Positions 16,282 through 27,010 of a stretch of 64,000 nt of DNA are shown here, piece after piece (the first letter of the stretch is position 1; each line of letters begins with the position of its first letter). The translations under genes were made by a program, and so were the position numbers. The notes below the pieces were generated by a model. It was not told the origin of the DNA. It worked only from the letters and a program-made list of their open reading frames with translations, and did not search any database. The DNA lies in NCBI RefSeq assembly GCF_017814975.1, contig NZ_JAGIQA010000030.1, positions 1 through 64,000 of the forward strand. Direction: 5' to 3'. The stretch comes from Cupriavidus consociatus (lineage in GTDB: Bacteria; Pseudomonadota; Gammaproteobacteria; Burkholderiales; Burkholderiaceae).

Positions 16282-16907
16282 ACCCCAAGCATGCCCTGCC
16301 GTTCGATGAAGCGGATCACTTCGTCCAGGCCCTGTCCGGACTTGACGCTGCCCATCACGAACGGCCGGGTGCCGCGCATCTTGCGGGCATCGCTCTCCAT
16401 CACTTCCAGCGACGCGCCGACGTACGGCGCGAGGTCTGTCTTGTTGATCACCAGCAGGTCGGACTTGGTAATTCCCGGGCCGCCTTTTCTCGGAATTTTC
16501 TCACCGCCGGCTACGTCGATCACGTAGATCGTCAGATCAGAAAGTTCTGGGCTGAATGTTGCCGCGAGGTTGTCGCCGCCGGATTCGATGAACACCACGT
16601 CGGCGTCCGGGAATTTCGCCAGCATGCGGTCCACCGCTTCCAGGTTGATCGACGCATCCTCACGGATCGCGGTGTGCGGGCAGCCGCCGGTTTCCACGCC
16701 CATGATGCGTTCCGCTGGCAACGCGCCGGAAATCGTCAGCAGGCGCTGGTCTTCCTTGGTGTAGATGTCGTTGGTGATCGCGACCAGGTCATAGCGGTCG
16801 CGCATGGCCTTGCACAGCATCTCCAGCAGCGTGGTCTTGCCGGAGCCAACCGGGCCGCCGACGCCGACGCGCAGCGGAGGGTTCTTCTTGGAACGAGCCT
16901 GGGTCAT
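16278..16907 (-). CDS. ureG: urease accessory GTPase UreG
   Basis: 209 residues. The P-loop is GGPVGSGKT (residues 17-25) and the nickel-binding motif CPH is in ETGGCPHTAIREDAS. Other marks are ESGGDNLAATFSPEL and the NKTDLAP base-specificity loop. UreG hydrolyses GTP to drive nickel insertion into urease as part of the UreDFG complex. The ATG at 16907 precedes MTQARSKKNPPLRVG; longer frames add unrelated residues. It is the last gene of the urt-ure run and follows ureF by 14 bp. Confidence 0.97.
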   Translation of the reverse strand: MTQARSKKNPPLRVGVGGPVGSGKTTLLEMLCKAMRDRYDLVAITNDIYTKEDQRLLTISGALPAERIMGVETGGCPHTAIREDASINLEAVDRMLAKFPDADVVFIESGGDNLAATFSPELSDLTIYVIDVAGGEKIPRKGGPGITKSDLLVINKTDLAPYVGASLEVMESDARKMRGTRPFVMGSVKSGQGLDEVIRFIERQGMLGV

Positions 16908-16921
16908 GGTGGGGTGTGGAT

Positions 16922-17614
16922 TCAGGAACGGAACAGCCGGGAATACTGCGTTTCGTGGCGTGCGGAAAGCAGGCCCAGCATCGGGGAAAAGGTCGACAGT
17001 TGCGGCGGCGTGGCATCGGCGCGGTGCGTGGCTTCGTCTACGGTTTCCAGCACCGCTGCGTGAAGACGGCGCAGCATGTGTTGCCCGGCGACCTGGCCCA
17101 GCGGCACCGCCTTGATCGCGGCAGCAACCTGGTTCTCGGCCCAGTTGAAGCAATAGGCGGCCAGGCCGTCACGGGCGTCCACGTCCAGCGCAACGCACGC
17201 TGCGGTAAAGGCGGTTGGCAGGCAGACCGGCGATAGCGTTGCCAGCGCCTCGCGCAATGCCGGCGTGCCCCACTCCATCTGGGCGATCAGCTTCGCCAGC
17301 GACCAGCCCATTTGCTCGGTCTCGAGGCGAAGCTCCGAGGTTTCGCGGGTGGCGTGGAACCAGTCATTCCACGCTTGCACAGCTGCCGTGTCACCGGCAC
17401 GCCAGTGGCGATGCAACAGCAGCCACAGCGGTGCCTCGCATTGCGCCTGGACGTGCAGCAGGTGGTCGCGGATCCAGCGCTCGGCGGTCTGGGCGTCATG
17501 GACGCAGCCGGCTTCGATCGCGGCTTCAAGCCCTTGCGAATAGCTGAAGCCGCCGATGGGCAAGGCGGGGGATGCCAGGTGGAGCAGGGAAATGAGTTGG
17601 TGGAGGCCGGTCAT
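16922..17614 (-). CDS. ureF: urease accessory protein UreF
   Basis: 230 residues, all-helical UreF family. The N-terminal LLHLASPALPIGGFSYSQGL motif is diagnostic. UreF bridges UreD and UreG in the nickel-insertion complex and acts as a check on GTP hydrolysis. It follows ureE after a 296-bp gap filled with palindromic repeats, the only sizeable interruption among the structural and accessory urease genes here. Confidence 0.96.
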   Translation of the reverse strand: MTGLHQLISLLHLASPALPIGGFSYSQGLEAAIEAGCVHDAQTAERWIRDHLLHVQAQCEAPLWLLLHRHWRAGDTAAVQAWNDWFHATRETSELRLETEQMGWSLAKLIAQMEWGTPALREALATLSPVCLPTAFTAACVALDVDARDGLAAYCFNWAENQVAAAIKAVPLGQVAGQHMLRRLHAAVLETVDEATHRADATPPQLSTFSPMLGLLSARHETQYSRLFRS

Positions 17615-17645
17615 GGCTACAGTCCCCGTTTGCCTTCGTCTTGCT

Positions 17646-17671
17646 CCCCTCTCCCGTGCGCGGGAGAGGGG
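17646..17671. repeat. palindromic intergenic repeat, copy B (core only)
   Basis: CCCCTCTCCCG-TGCG-CGGGAGAGGGG. The asymmetric GGGGTGAGGGC tail seen in other copies is missing. Confidence 0.8.
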
Positions 17672-17712
17672 TCGCTCAGTGTGCGCGCGAATTCCGGCTT
17701 CGGGATACGCTC

Positions 17713-17752
17713 GCCCTCACCCCCGGCCCCTCTCCTGCAAGCGGGAGAGGGG
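17713..17752 (-). repeat. palindromic intergenic repeat, copy C
   Basis: The tail GCCCTCACCCCCGG comes first, then the palindrome with one mismatch (CCTG instead of CCCG). Orientation is opposite to copy D. Confidence 0.8.
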
Positions 17753-17809
17753 AGCGAACCATCGGTGCCGGAAAAGGCCGTAGCATCGTTCAGTTGCCGC
17801 TTGTGTGCT

Positions 17810-17846
17810 CCCTCTCCCGCTTGCGGGAGAGGGTCGGGGTGAGGGC
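17810..17846 (+). repeat. palindromic intergenic repeat, copy D
   Basis: CCCTCTCCCGC-TT-GCGGGAGAGGG followed by TCGGGGTGAGGGC. The flank continues with CCTGGC-N6-ACGAAGTACGG, resembling the flank after copies A and F, so the repeated unit is longer than the palindrome. Confidence 0.8.
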
Positions 17847-17910
17847 CTGGCACGTCGACGAAGTACGGTGCGGCCGCCTGCCCAGGCTTCCCTTTGTTCA
17901 TCACCCTTAC

Positions 17911-18525
17911 CTAGTGTCCATGTCCGCAACTCTCGTCATGCACATGAGGAGTCCCTTCGCCATGATCATGCGAGTGCGAGTGCGAGTGCGAGTGCGAGTG
18001 CGAGTGCCCATGATGCTCATGGAACACCGCCTGAGCCGCCGCATAGTCCTCCGCGAACGTGGCATCGTGCCCATGCTTGTGCCCGCCGCCATACGCCCCG
18101 GCTTCCGGTTCGAACGGCAGCTCCGCGCGCTCGGCGCGCACGCCCAGGCGCTGCAGCATGTCGGCCAGCACCGGGTCGTACTCGAGCCGCAGATAGTCGC
18201 GCCCGATCTCCACCGGCGTGTGCCGGTTGCCAAGGTGATACGCCGCGCGCATCAGCGCGTGCGGATTCTCCGAACGCACGTCCAGCACGGCCTCCGCCGC
18301 AGCCTGCACCTCGACAAGGCTGCCATCCTCGGCCACCAGCAAGTCGCCACCCCGCAGCACCGTACCGCGCGGCAGGAACAGCGCGGCCTCGGTGCCGTTG
18401 TCGAGCACTGCGCGCAGGCGGCTCTTGCTGCGTTCGTTGAATGGCAGGACCAGCTTGGGGGCACGGCGCACCAGCACCGGCGCGATGCCGTGGGGGGCGC
18501 TCAGGAGTTTGTCGATCTTCAGCAT
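17911..18525 (-). CDS. ureE: urease accessory protein UreE with histidine-rich tail
   Basis: 204 residues. An N-terminal peptide-binding domain is followed by the metal-binding domain, with YHLGNRHTPVEIG supplying the conserved central histidine. The tail contains GHSHSHSHSHSHSHDHGEG and ends HVHDESCGHGH. UreE is the dimeric nickel metallochaperone that passes nickel to UreG. The tail is encoded by six tandem copies of a hexanucleotide (17971-18006) and is longer than in many relatives. It follows ureC by 29 bp. Confidence 0.95.
   Translation of the reverse strand: MLKIDKLLSAPHGIAPVLVRRAPKLVLPFNERSKSRLRAVLDNGTEAALFLPRGTVLRGGDLLVAEDGSLVEVQAAAEAVLDVRSENPHALMRAAYHLGNRHTPVEIGRDYLRLEYDPVLADMLQRLGVRAERAELPFEPEAGAYGGGHKHGHDATFAEDYAAAQAVFHEHHGHSHSHSHSHSHSHDHGEGTPHVHDESCGHGH
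17971..18006 (-). repeat. hexanucleotide tandem repeat in ureE (six copies)
   Basis: CGAGTG is repeated six times without interruption on the plus strand; on the coding strand it encodes alternating His-Ser. Each unit adds two residues, so copy-number changes keep the frame and alter only the length of the metal-binding tail. Confidence 0.95.
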
Positions 18526-18554
18526 GCGCGATGCGGGGCGCGGGCCCCGGCGGT

Positions 18555-20269
<1,715 letters not shown>

Positions 20270-20270
<1 letters not shown>

Positions 20271-20575
20271 CACAGCGCTCCCATGATCTTGCCGTTGAAG
20301 CCGTAGACGACGCGGTCGCCATCCAGCGCCACCAGTTCGACGGTGCGGGTCTGCCCCGGTTCGAAGCGCACCGCCGTACCCGCCGCGATATTCAGCCGGA
20401 AGCCGCGCGTGGCTTCGCGATCGAATGACAGCGCGGGGTTGGTCTCGTAGAAGTGGAAGTGCGAGCCAACCTGGATCGGCCGGTCGCCGGTATTGGCCAC
20501 CGTCACGCTGACCGTGGCGCGGCCGGCGTTAAGTTCGATCTCGCCATCGGCGGGTATCAGTTCACCGGGGATCAT
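20270..20575 (-). CDS. ureB: urease beta subunit
   Basis: 101 residues, the normal size of the separate bacterial beta chain. It starts MIPGELIPADGEIELNAGR and carries GSHFHFYETNPALSFDR, both family hallmarks. It forms the (alpha-beta-gamma)3 urease with UreA and UreC. The stop overlaps the ureC start by one base. Unlike many operons, ureB does not directly follow ureA: a ureJ gene is placed between them. Confidence 0.97.
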
Positions 20576-20586
20576 GGCGTGCCTCC

Positions 20587-21198
20587 TCAGGCCACCAGCA
20601 GGCCGGCGCCATACAGCGCCACGCCGGCACCGGCGATGCGGGCCAGCCAGCCGGCATGGCGGCGCAGCAGCGTGCCGGCGCCAATGCCGAGCAGGTGCAG
20701 CGCCATGGTGGCGACGGCGAAGCCGCCGACGTAGGCCAGCACGGCGGGCATCGCCTCGGCGGTAGCCGGCAGCTCGGCGCCATGCGCATAGCCGTGGAAC
20801 ACCGCAAAGCCGCCTACCAGCACGGCGCCGGCCCAGGCCGGCAACCTGGCGCGCAGCGCCAGCAGCAGGCCTACCACCAACAGCGATGCCGCGATCATCG
20901 GCTCGACTGCCGGCAGCGCCATGCCGGCGAGCCCCAGCGCGGCACCGGCCAGCATCAGCGCGACGAAGACCAGCGGCAGGCGCAGCGTATCGGCGGCCGA
21001 GCGCGCCACCAGTGCGCTCCACATGCCCACCGCCGCCATCGCCAGCAGGTGGTCGGCACCGGTGAACGGGTGGGCCAGGCCGGCCCACACGCTGGCGCCG
21101 ACGGAGGCGGCGTCATGGCCGGGGTGCGCCAGCGCGGCGGTGGCGGCAACGGTCAGGGTGGTGCCCAGGGCAAGGCGCAGGCAGGCGGAACGGGTCAT
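20587..21198 (-). CDS. ureJ: HupE/UreJ family nickel permease
   Basis: 203 residues. A signal-like N-terminus ends near ALAHPGHDA, followed by about six hydrophobic spans. The family motif HPFTGADHLLAM is near residue 43, and the second histidine motif FHGYAHGAELP is near 137. HupE/UreJ proteins are secondary nickel (or cobalt) transporters in the inner membrane. Its position between ureA and ureB, 11 bp before ureB, indicates co-expression with urease to supply nickel. Confidence 0.93.
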   Translation of the reverse strand: MTRSACLRLALGTTLTVAATAALAHPGHDAASVGASVWAGLAHPFTGADHLLAMAAVGMWSALVARSAADTLRLPLVFVALMLAGAALGLAGMALPAVEPMIAASLLVVGLLLALRARLPAWAGAVLVGGFAVFHGYAHGAELPATAEAMPAVLAYVGGFAVATMALHLLGIGAGTLLRRHAGWLARIAGAGVALYGAGLLVA

Positions 21199-21247
21199 GT
21201 CGGCTCTCGGTCAGCTTGTTGTTCGGATAGATCGTCGCAGTGCAGGC

Positions 21248-21550
21248 TCAGACGATGGGATGGTGCACGGTCACCAGCTTGGTGCCGTCGGGGAACGTCG
21301 CTTCCACCTGGATCTCCGGGATCATCTCGGCGACGCCGTCCATCACGTCGTCGCGCGTCAGCACGGTGGTGCCTTCGTGCATCAGCTCGGACACGGTGCG
21401 GCCGTCGCGCGCGCCTTCCATGATGGCCGCTGTGATCAGCGCCACCGCTTCCGGATAGTTGAGCCTGAGTCCGCGCGCCTTGCGCCGTTCGGCCAGCAGC
21501 GCAGCCGTGAAGATCAGCAGCTTGTCCTTCTCTCTCGGCGTCAGTTCCAT
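21248..21550 (-). CDS. ureA: urease gamma subunit
   Basis: 100 residues, typical of the separate gamma chain. It begins MELTPREKDKLLIFTAALLA and contains LNYPEAVALITAAIMEGARD and PEIQVEATFPDGTKLVTVHH, diagnostic of UreA. It is the smallest structural subunit of urease. It follows ureD by about 49 bp and precedes ureJ. Confidence 0.98.
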   Translation of the reverse strand: MELTPREKDKLLIFTAALLAERRKARGLRLNYPEAVALITAAIMEGARDGRTVSELMHEGTTVLTRDDVMDGVAEMIPEIQVEATFPDGTKLVTVHHPIV

Positions 21551-21599
21551 CGCTTGTTCCTTCTATGTCTTTTGTCTGTGTTGTTAGCCGATCGTGGCC

Positions 21600-22517
21600 C
21601 TACGTCGCCCACAGGCGCAGCGGCCGCGCCGCCACGCCGTGCATCGGCTCGCGCAGCGCGCTCCAGCTGTCGACCATCACGTGGCGCACGGCTTCCATCT
21701 GCCGGCCGAGCACGCGCACCAGCAGCATCGACTGGCCATGGGCTGCCACGCAGGTCACGCCCGCGCGCAGTTCCGGGCCGTAGGGCAACCGTTCGGCCAG
21801 CGCTTCCGCCAGTTGCTGCGTGGCGCCCTCGCCCACCGCCCACAGCGTGCCCAGCACATTGAGTCCGTCCAGTCCCGCCACCGCGGTGCGCAGCGGCGAA
21901 TCCGCTTCGAGATGCGACTGCTCGACCCACAACGCGCGCTCGCCCGCACCGATGCGTGTATCAAGCCACAGCACCCCGCGCGCCCATTGCTCGCCCGATG
22001 CCTGCCGGCCCAGCACCACGGCATCCCAGCCGATCGCGCTGCCGCCCGGCGCCACGTCGAGCACCGTCGCGATGCGCGCGCGCGCAGCGTCGAACACGAT
22101 GTTCTCCTGCGGCAGCCAGTCCAGCCGCGCCCCCGCCCCGACCGACAGCCGCACCTGCTGCGCCGCGTCGCGGCCGAGCGACTTGTACCACTTGGTGGCA
22201 CCGGGCGTGGCCAGCACCGCATGGGCGCCGGCTTCGACCGTCACATCGATATCCAGGCTGTCGCCGCCCGCGATGCCTGCCGGCGGATGCAGGATGACGG
22301 CATGGCAGATGCCGCCTTCGGGATAAAGCGGCTTCTGCACCAGCAATGGCCCCTGGTGACGGCGCTCGACCAGCGCGGTGCGTTGGCTGCGTTGTGCAAA
22401 GCGCAGCCGCAAGCTGGCCTGCCATGCGGCAGGCACGGCGAGTGACGAAGGAAAATCGGGATGACGCATGGCGTAGCAATGCCGGCGGGCGCGATGGCGG
22501 GGGTTGTAGCCAATCAT
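21600..22517 (-). CDS. ureD: urease accessory protein UreD (UreH)
   Basis: 305 residues from the ATG at 22517, which has AAAGGGG about 6 bp upstream; an internal ATG at 22469 (MRHPDFPSSLAV) is an alternative start. Family marks are LYPEGGICHAVILHPPAGIAG and TPGATKWYKS. UreD is the scaffold that binds apo-urease and carries nickel through a tunnel from UreFG. It starts 56 bp after urtE, which joins the transporter and urease parts into one probable transcript. Confidence 0.94.
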   Translation of the reverse strand: MIGYNPRHRARRHCYAMRHPDFPSSLAVPAAWQASLRLRFAQRSQRTALVERRHQGPLLVQKPLYPEGGICHAVILHPPAGIAGGDSLDIDVTVEAGAHAVLATPGATKWYKSLGRDAAQQVRLSVGAGARLDWLPQENIVFDAARARIATVLDVAPGGSAIGWDAVVLGRQASGEQWARGVLWLDTRIGAGERALWVEQSHLEADSPLRTAVAGLDGLNVLGTLWAVGEGATQQLAEALAERLPYGPELRAGVTCVAAHGQSMLLVRVLGRQMEAVRHVMVDSWSALREPMHGVAARPLRLWAT

Positions 22518-22573
22518 AGCGCGCCCCTTTGACCGTGTGGAAGCGGCGTGCGATGCGCATTTCCCATCCCCCC

Positions 22574-23266
22574 TTACACGGCGATCAGCTCCCGTACGCC
22601 GTCCTGCTCCATGCTGGTCCCGGCACCGCGCGCAACCACCTCGCCCCGGCTCATCACCACATAGTGATCGGCGATATGGCGCGCGAACTCGTAGTACTGC
22701 TCGACCAGCAGCACCGTCATGCCGAACTCATCCACCAGCAGCCGCAGCGCGCGACCGATGTCCTGGATGATCGATGGCTGGATGCCCTCGGTCGGCTCGT
22801 CGAGGATCAGCAGCTGCGGATCGCTCATCAGCGCCCTGCCGATCGCCAGTTGCTGCTGCTGGCCGCCGGACAGGTCGCCGCCGCGGCGCTGGCGCATGGT
22901 GCGCAGCACCGGGAACAAGTGATAGATGCGATCCGGCACACCCGCTGGCCGCGCGCGGCTGGCGGCACCGATCAGCAGGTTCTCTTCGACCGTCAGCCGC
23001 GGAAAGATCTCGCGCCCCTGCGGCACATAAGCCAGCCCTGCGGAGACACGCTCATATGGCGCCTTCTTCTCCAGCGGCTTGCCGTCCCAGTGGATGCTGC
23101 CGCTGCGCGTCGGCACCACGCCCATCAGGCATTTCAGCAGTGTGCTTTTCCCTACGCCGTTGCGGCCCAGCAGCGTGGTCAGCTTGCCCGCCGGCACGTC
23201 GAAGGAGACGTTGCGCAGGATATGGCTGCCACCGTAGAACTGGTTCAGTGCATTGACCTGCAGCAT
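22574..23266 (-). CDS. urtE: urea ABC transporter ATP-binding subunit UrtE
   Basis: 230 residues, LivF-like ATPase. Walker A is GRNGVGKST, the signature LSGGQQQQLAIGRAL and Walker B LLILDEPTEGIQPSI; the EGIQPSII form is typical of UrtE. One of two ATPases of the high-affinity urea importer. It starts 2 bp after the urtD stop. Confidence 0.95.
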   Translation of the reverse strand: MLQVNALNQFYGGSHILRNVSFDVPAGKLTTLLGRNGVGKSTLLKCLMGVVPTRSGSIHWDGKPLEKKAPYERVSAGLAYVPQGREIFPRLTVEENLLIGAASRARPAGVPDRIYHLFPVLRTMRQRRGGDLSGGQQQQLAIGRALMSDPQLLILDEPTEGIQPSIIQDIGRALRLLVDEFGMTVLLVEQYYEFARHIADHYVVMSRGEVVARGAGTSMEQDGVRELIAV

Positions 23267-23268
23267 GC

Positions 23269-24117
23269 CTATCTCCCCAGGTAGGATTCGATCACGCGCT
23301 CGTCGCGCTTGACGCTGTCGAGCGTGCCTTCGGCAAGCACGCTGCCCTCGGCCAGCACTGTGACCTTGCCGGCATCGCCGGCCAGCGCGGCGACGAACTC
23401 CATGTCGTGTTCGACCACCATCATCGAGCAGCTGCCGCGCAGTCCGTTGAGCAGGCTGGCGAGCTGCATGGTTTCCTCATCGGTCATGCCGGCCACGGGT
23501 TCGTCGAGCAGCAACAGCTGTGGCTGCTGCATCAGCAGCATGCCGATCTCCAGCCGCTGCTTCTGTCCGTGCGACAGCAGGCCGGCGGGCCGGTACGCCT
23601 CGTCTTCCAGGCCGGTCAGCGCCAGCGTCTCCTCGATGCGGCGATGACCCTCGCCAGTCAGCCGCGCGCGCAGCGACGACCACCAGCGCTTGTCCGCCTT
23701 CATCGCCAGCTCCAGGTTCTCCCATACCGCGTGCTGCTCGAACACGGTTGGCTTCTGGAACTTGCGGCCGATGCCGACCTGCGCGATGCGCGGCTCGGTC
23801 ATCCGCATCAGGTCGATGGTCTGGCCCAGGAACACGCGCCCGCTGACACTGGCGTTGCGCGGGCCGGTCTTGCCGGTGATGACATCCATCATCGTGGTCT
23901 TGCCCGCGCCGTTGGGGCCGATCACGCAGCGCAGTTCGCCATGGTCGATCGACAGGTTCAGCTTGTTGAGCGCGCGAAAGCCGTCGAACTGCACGGTGAC
24001 GTCTTCCAGGTACAGGATCGGGCCGTGCGACACATCGATGGTGCCCGGCTCCAGCACCCGGCCCAGCCCGGTGGCATCGCCGCTTTCGGCCTGGCCGTGT
24101 TCGAGTGCCGCGTTCAT
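23269..24117 (-). CDS. urtD: urea ABC transporter ATP-binding subunit UrtD
   Basis: 282 residues, LivG-like ATPase with a 35-residue N-terminal extension. Walker A is GPNGAGKTT, the signature LSHGQKQRLEIGMLL and Walker B LLLLDEPVAGMTDEE. It pairs with UrtE. Its start overlaps the urtC stop by four bases (ATGA). Confidence 0.95.
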   Translation of the reverse strand: MNAALEHGQAESGDATGLGRVLEPGTIDVSHGPILYLEDVTVQFDGFRALNKLNLSIDHGELRCVIGPNGAGKTTMMDVITGKTGPRNASVSGRVFLGQTIDLMRMTEPRIAQVGIGRKFQKPTVFEQHAVWENLELAMKADKRWWSSLRARLTGEGHRRIEETLALTGLEDEAYRPAGLLSHGQKQRLEIGMLLMQQPQLLLLDEPVAGMTDEETMQLASLLNGLRGSCSMMVVEHDMEFVAALAGDAGKVTVLAEGSVLAEGTLDSVKRDERVIESYLGR

Positions 24118-25325
24118 GCTTCACCTCCGGTGCTGCCCGCCACCGCGGGCGTGGAAACTGGCTCCGGCCCGGATGGCGTCACCGTGGAAGCGCGGCGCTC
24201 GCGCAGGCGCCTCCACAGGCCGGTCACGCCGTCGGGCAGGTAGAGCGTCACCAGCACGAACATCGCGCCCAGCAGGAACAGCCAGTACTCGGCGAAGTGG
24301 GCGGTGAAGAGCGTCTTGGCGCCGTTGACCACGAACGCGCCGATGACCGGCCCGAGCAGCGTGCCGCGCCCGCCCACGGCGACCCACACCGCCATCTCGA
24401 TCGAGTTGCCGGGCGACATCTCGCCCGGGTTGATGATGCCGACCTGCGGCACGTACAGCGCGCCGGCGATGCCGCACAGCACGGCCGAAAAGGTCCACAC
24501 GAACAGCTTGTAGCCAAGCGGGTTGTAGCCGGAGAACATGACGCGCATCTCGGCATCGCGCACCGCTGTCACCACGCGGCCCAGCTTGGACGTGACGATG
24601 TAGCGGCAGGCAACAAAGCCGCCCAGCAGCGCCAGGAAGGTCAGCACGAACAGCGCCGTGCGGGTCTGCGGCGCGGCGATGGCAAATCCGGCGATGCGCT
24701 TGAAATCGGTGAAGCCGTTGTTGCCGCCGAAGCCGGTCTCGTTGCGGAAGAACAGCAGCATCGCCGCATACGTCATCGCCTGCGTGATGATGGACAGGTA
24801 CACGCCCTTGATGCGCGAGCGGAAGGCAAAGAAGCCGAACAGCCACGCCAGCACCCCCGGCACCAGCACCACCAGCAGCAGCGCATAGCCAAGGTGGTCG
24901 GTGCCGTGCCAGAACCACGGCAACTCCTTCCAGTCGAGGAACACCATGAAGTCCGGCAGGTCGCTCTTGTACACGCCTTCGCGCCCGATCGAACGCATCA
25001 GGTACATGCCCATGGCATAGCCGCCCAGCGCGAAGAACAGGCCATGGCCGAGGCTCAGGATGCCGCAGTAGCCCCACACCAGGTCGAGTGCAATCGCCGC
25101 CAGCGCAAAGCACATGATCTTGCCGACCAGCGTCAGCGCGTAGGCCGACAGGTGCAGCGGATGGCCTTCCGGCACGAGCAGCGCGCACACCGGCACGCCG
25201 ATGCCGACGATCACGGTCAGCACCGCCAGCGCCATCCAGCCGCGCGGCGAGAACAGCGACTGGCGTTCCGGCACGGCAAGCCGGAAAGGCGTCGCGGAAG
25301 AGTCAGGTTGGAATCGCTGCATCAT
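24114..25325 (-). CDS. urtC: urea ABC transporter permease UrtC
   Basis: 403 residues, LivM-like inner-membrane permease with about ten hydrophobic spans. Visible family segments are ALDLVWGYCGILSLGHGLFF, GNNGFTDFKR and WVAVGGRGTLLGPVIGAF. It overlaps urtB and urtD by four bases each (ATGA), showing tight translational coupling. Confidence 0.95.
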   Translation of the reverse strand: MMQRFQPDSSATPFRLAVPERQSLFSPRGWMALAVLTVIVGIGVPVCALLVPEGHPLHLSAYALTLVGKIMCFALAAIALDLVWGYCGILSLGHGLFFALGGYAMGMYLMRSIGREGVYKSDLPDFMVFLDWKELPWFWHGTDHLGYALLLVVLVPGVLAWLFGFFAFRSRIKGVYLSIITQAMTYAAMLLFFRNETGFGGNNGFTDFKRIAGFAIAAPQTRTALFVLTFLALLGGFVACRYIVTSKLGRVVTAVRDAEMRVMFSGYNPLGYKLFVWTFSAVLCGIAGALYVPQVGIINPGEMSPGNSIEMAVWVAVGGRGTLLGPVIGAFVVNGAKTLFTAHFAEYWLFLLGAMFVLVTLYLPDGVTGLWRRLRERRASTVTPSGPEPVSTPAVAGSTGGEA

Positions 25326-26974
25326 GCCTCCGCGCTGCGCCCCTTGAGCGCGAAAAGTCCCTGCGGCCGTTTCTGGATAAAGAGCACGATCAGCACCAGG
25401 ACAAAGATCTTGGCCAGCACCGCGCCATAGAACGGCTCGATGAACTTGTTGATGATGCCCAGCCCGAACGCGCCCACGATGGTGCCGGCCAGCTGCCCCA
25501 CCCCGCCCAGCACCACCACCATGAATGAATCGATGATGTACGCCTGGCCCAGGTCGGGACCGACATTACCGATCTGCGACAGTGCACAGCCGCCGAGCCC
25601 GGCGATGCCGGCACCAAAGGCAAAGGCGTAGCTGTCGACCTTCCAGGTGCGCACGCCGACGCACGCCGCCATGGTGCGGTTCTGCGTGGTGGCGCGCACG
25701 AACAGCCCCAGCCGCGTGCGGTTGAGCACCGCCCACGCCACTGCCACCACCGCCAGCGCGAACAGGATGATGACCACGCGGTTGTACGGGATCACCAGTC
25801 CCGGCATCCATTCGAAGCCGCCGCTCATCCATCCGGGGTTGGCCACTTCCACGTTCTGCGCGCCAAACAGCGTGCGCACCGCCTGCATCAGCAGCAGGCT
25901 GATGCCGAAGGTGGCCAGCAGCGTTTCGAGCGGGCGGCCGTACAGGTGGCGCAGCACCAGCCGCTCCAGCACGAAGCCCACCACCGCCGCCGCCAGGAAC
26001 GATGCCGGCAGCGCTGCTGGCAGGTACCACGCGAACGCCTCCGGCGCATAGGTACGAAACAGCGACTGCACCACATAGGTGGCATAGGCGCCGATCATCA
26101 GGAACTCGCCGTGCGCCATGTTGATGACGCCGATCAGGCCATAGGTGATGGCCAGGCCCAACGCGGCCAGCAGCAGCACGCTGCCCAGGCTCAGGCCGGC
26201 GAACAGGTTGCCGATCAGCTCGGCACGGCGCTGGTCGCCGCGCAGCTGGTCCAGCGCCTGCTGCGCGGCCAAACGCACGTCGGCATCGGCTTCGCGGTAG
26301 TTGCCGGCGCTGTCGCGCTCGACCAGCGGCGCCAGCTTCTGGCGGCTCTGCGGGTTGCTGTCCCTCGCAAGGATGCGGATCGCTTCGAGCCGCGCATCGT
26401 GCGCGGCGGGATTCGCGCCATCCGCGGGCTCCGCCAGCACCAGGTTGGCCCAGATCACGTCCAGACTGGCGCGCAGGCCGGCATCGGCCTCGGCCTTGCG
26501 CGCGGCTTCGACGGCGGCAAGCGAGGCGCTTTCCGGCTGGTCGCGCAAGGTGCCGATGGCCTGCGCGCGCGCCGCGATGTCGGGCGATTGCAGCAGCAGG
26601 CTGCTGGCGGCGCTGTCGACCAGCGCGCGCAGGCTGTTGTTCAGGGTCAGGGATTCGAGTTCGTCCGGCTTGACCGTGACCGGCTTGCCGGTGATGGCGT
26701 CGACCACCTTGTCGCCATCCTGGCGCACCATGCCGACCGACGGCGCATATTGCAGCGTGTCGTCCTGCAGGGCCTTCAGGATCGGTGCGGCTTCGGCGGG
26801 CGATGCCTTCGCCAACGCGGACAACGCCGCGGTCTTGGCATCGAAGTCGTCTTCGGCCAGCGGCTTCAGGTCGGCCTGCGTCAGCGCCATGGCCCAGGGC
26901 GCTGAGGCCAGTAGCAGCGCTGCCACCAGGGCGCGCAGCCAGGGCATGGCCGTTCGGGATATTGGATAGCGCAT
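25322..26974 (-). CDS. urtB: urea ABC transporter permease UrtB
   Basis: 550 residues, far longer than ordinary LivH permeases, as usual for UrtB. A signal peptide (to about residue 30, ending WAMA) and a soluble alpha-helical domain of about 220 residues precede a LivH-like membrane domain. The latter has GLSLGSVLLLAALGLAITYG and VINMAHGEFLMIGAY. The extra domain is presumably periplasmic. It is separated from urtA by 95 bp containing a perfect palindrome. Confidence 0.94.
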   Translation of the reverse strand: MRYPISRTAMPWLRALVAALLLASAPWAMALTQADLKPLAEDDFDAKTAALSALAKASPAEAAPILKALQDDTLQYAPSVGMVRQDGDKVVDAITGKPVTVKPDELESLTLNNSLRALVDSAASSLLLQSPDIAARAQAIGTLRDQPESASLAAVEAARKAEADAGLRASLDVIWANLVLAEPADGANPAAHDARLEAIRILARDSNPQSRQKLAPLVERDSAGNYREADADVRLAAQQALDQLRGDQRRAELIGNLFAGLSLGSVLLLAALGLAITYGLIGVINMAHGEFLMIGAYATYVVQSLFRTYAPEAFAWYLPAALPASFLAAAVVGFVLERLVLRHLYGRPLETLLATFGISLLLMQAVRTLFGAQNVEVANPGWMSGGFEWMPGLVIPYNRVVIILFALAVVAVAWAVLNRTRLGLFVRATTQNRTMAACVGVRTWKVDSYAFAFGAGIAGLGGCALSQIGNVGPDLGQAYIIDSFMVVVLGGVGQLAGTIVGAFGLGIINKFIEPFYGAVLAKIFVLVLIVLFIQKRPQGLFALKGRSAEA

Positions 26975-27010
26975 AGGGCTGGCAAGTGCGAGAGTGTCGG
27001 CAGACTGGGT

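Larger units (their letters stand above)
17615..17910. other. repeat-filled gap between ureE and ureF
   Basis: No gene is visible. The gap holds three copies of the CCCCTCTCCCGC palindromic repeat: B at 17646-17671, C at 17713-17752 and D at 17810-17846. C and D are in opposite orientation. Because ureE and ureF lie on the same strand in one operon, the hairpins fall inside the predicted transcript. Confidence 0.75.
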
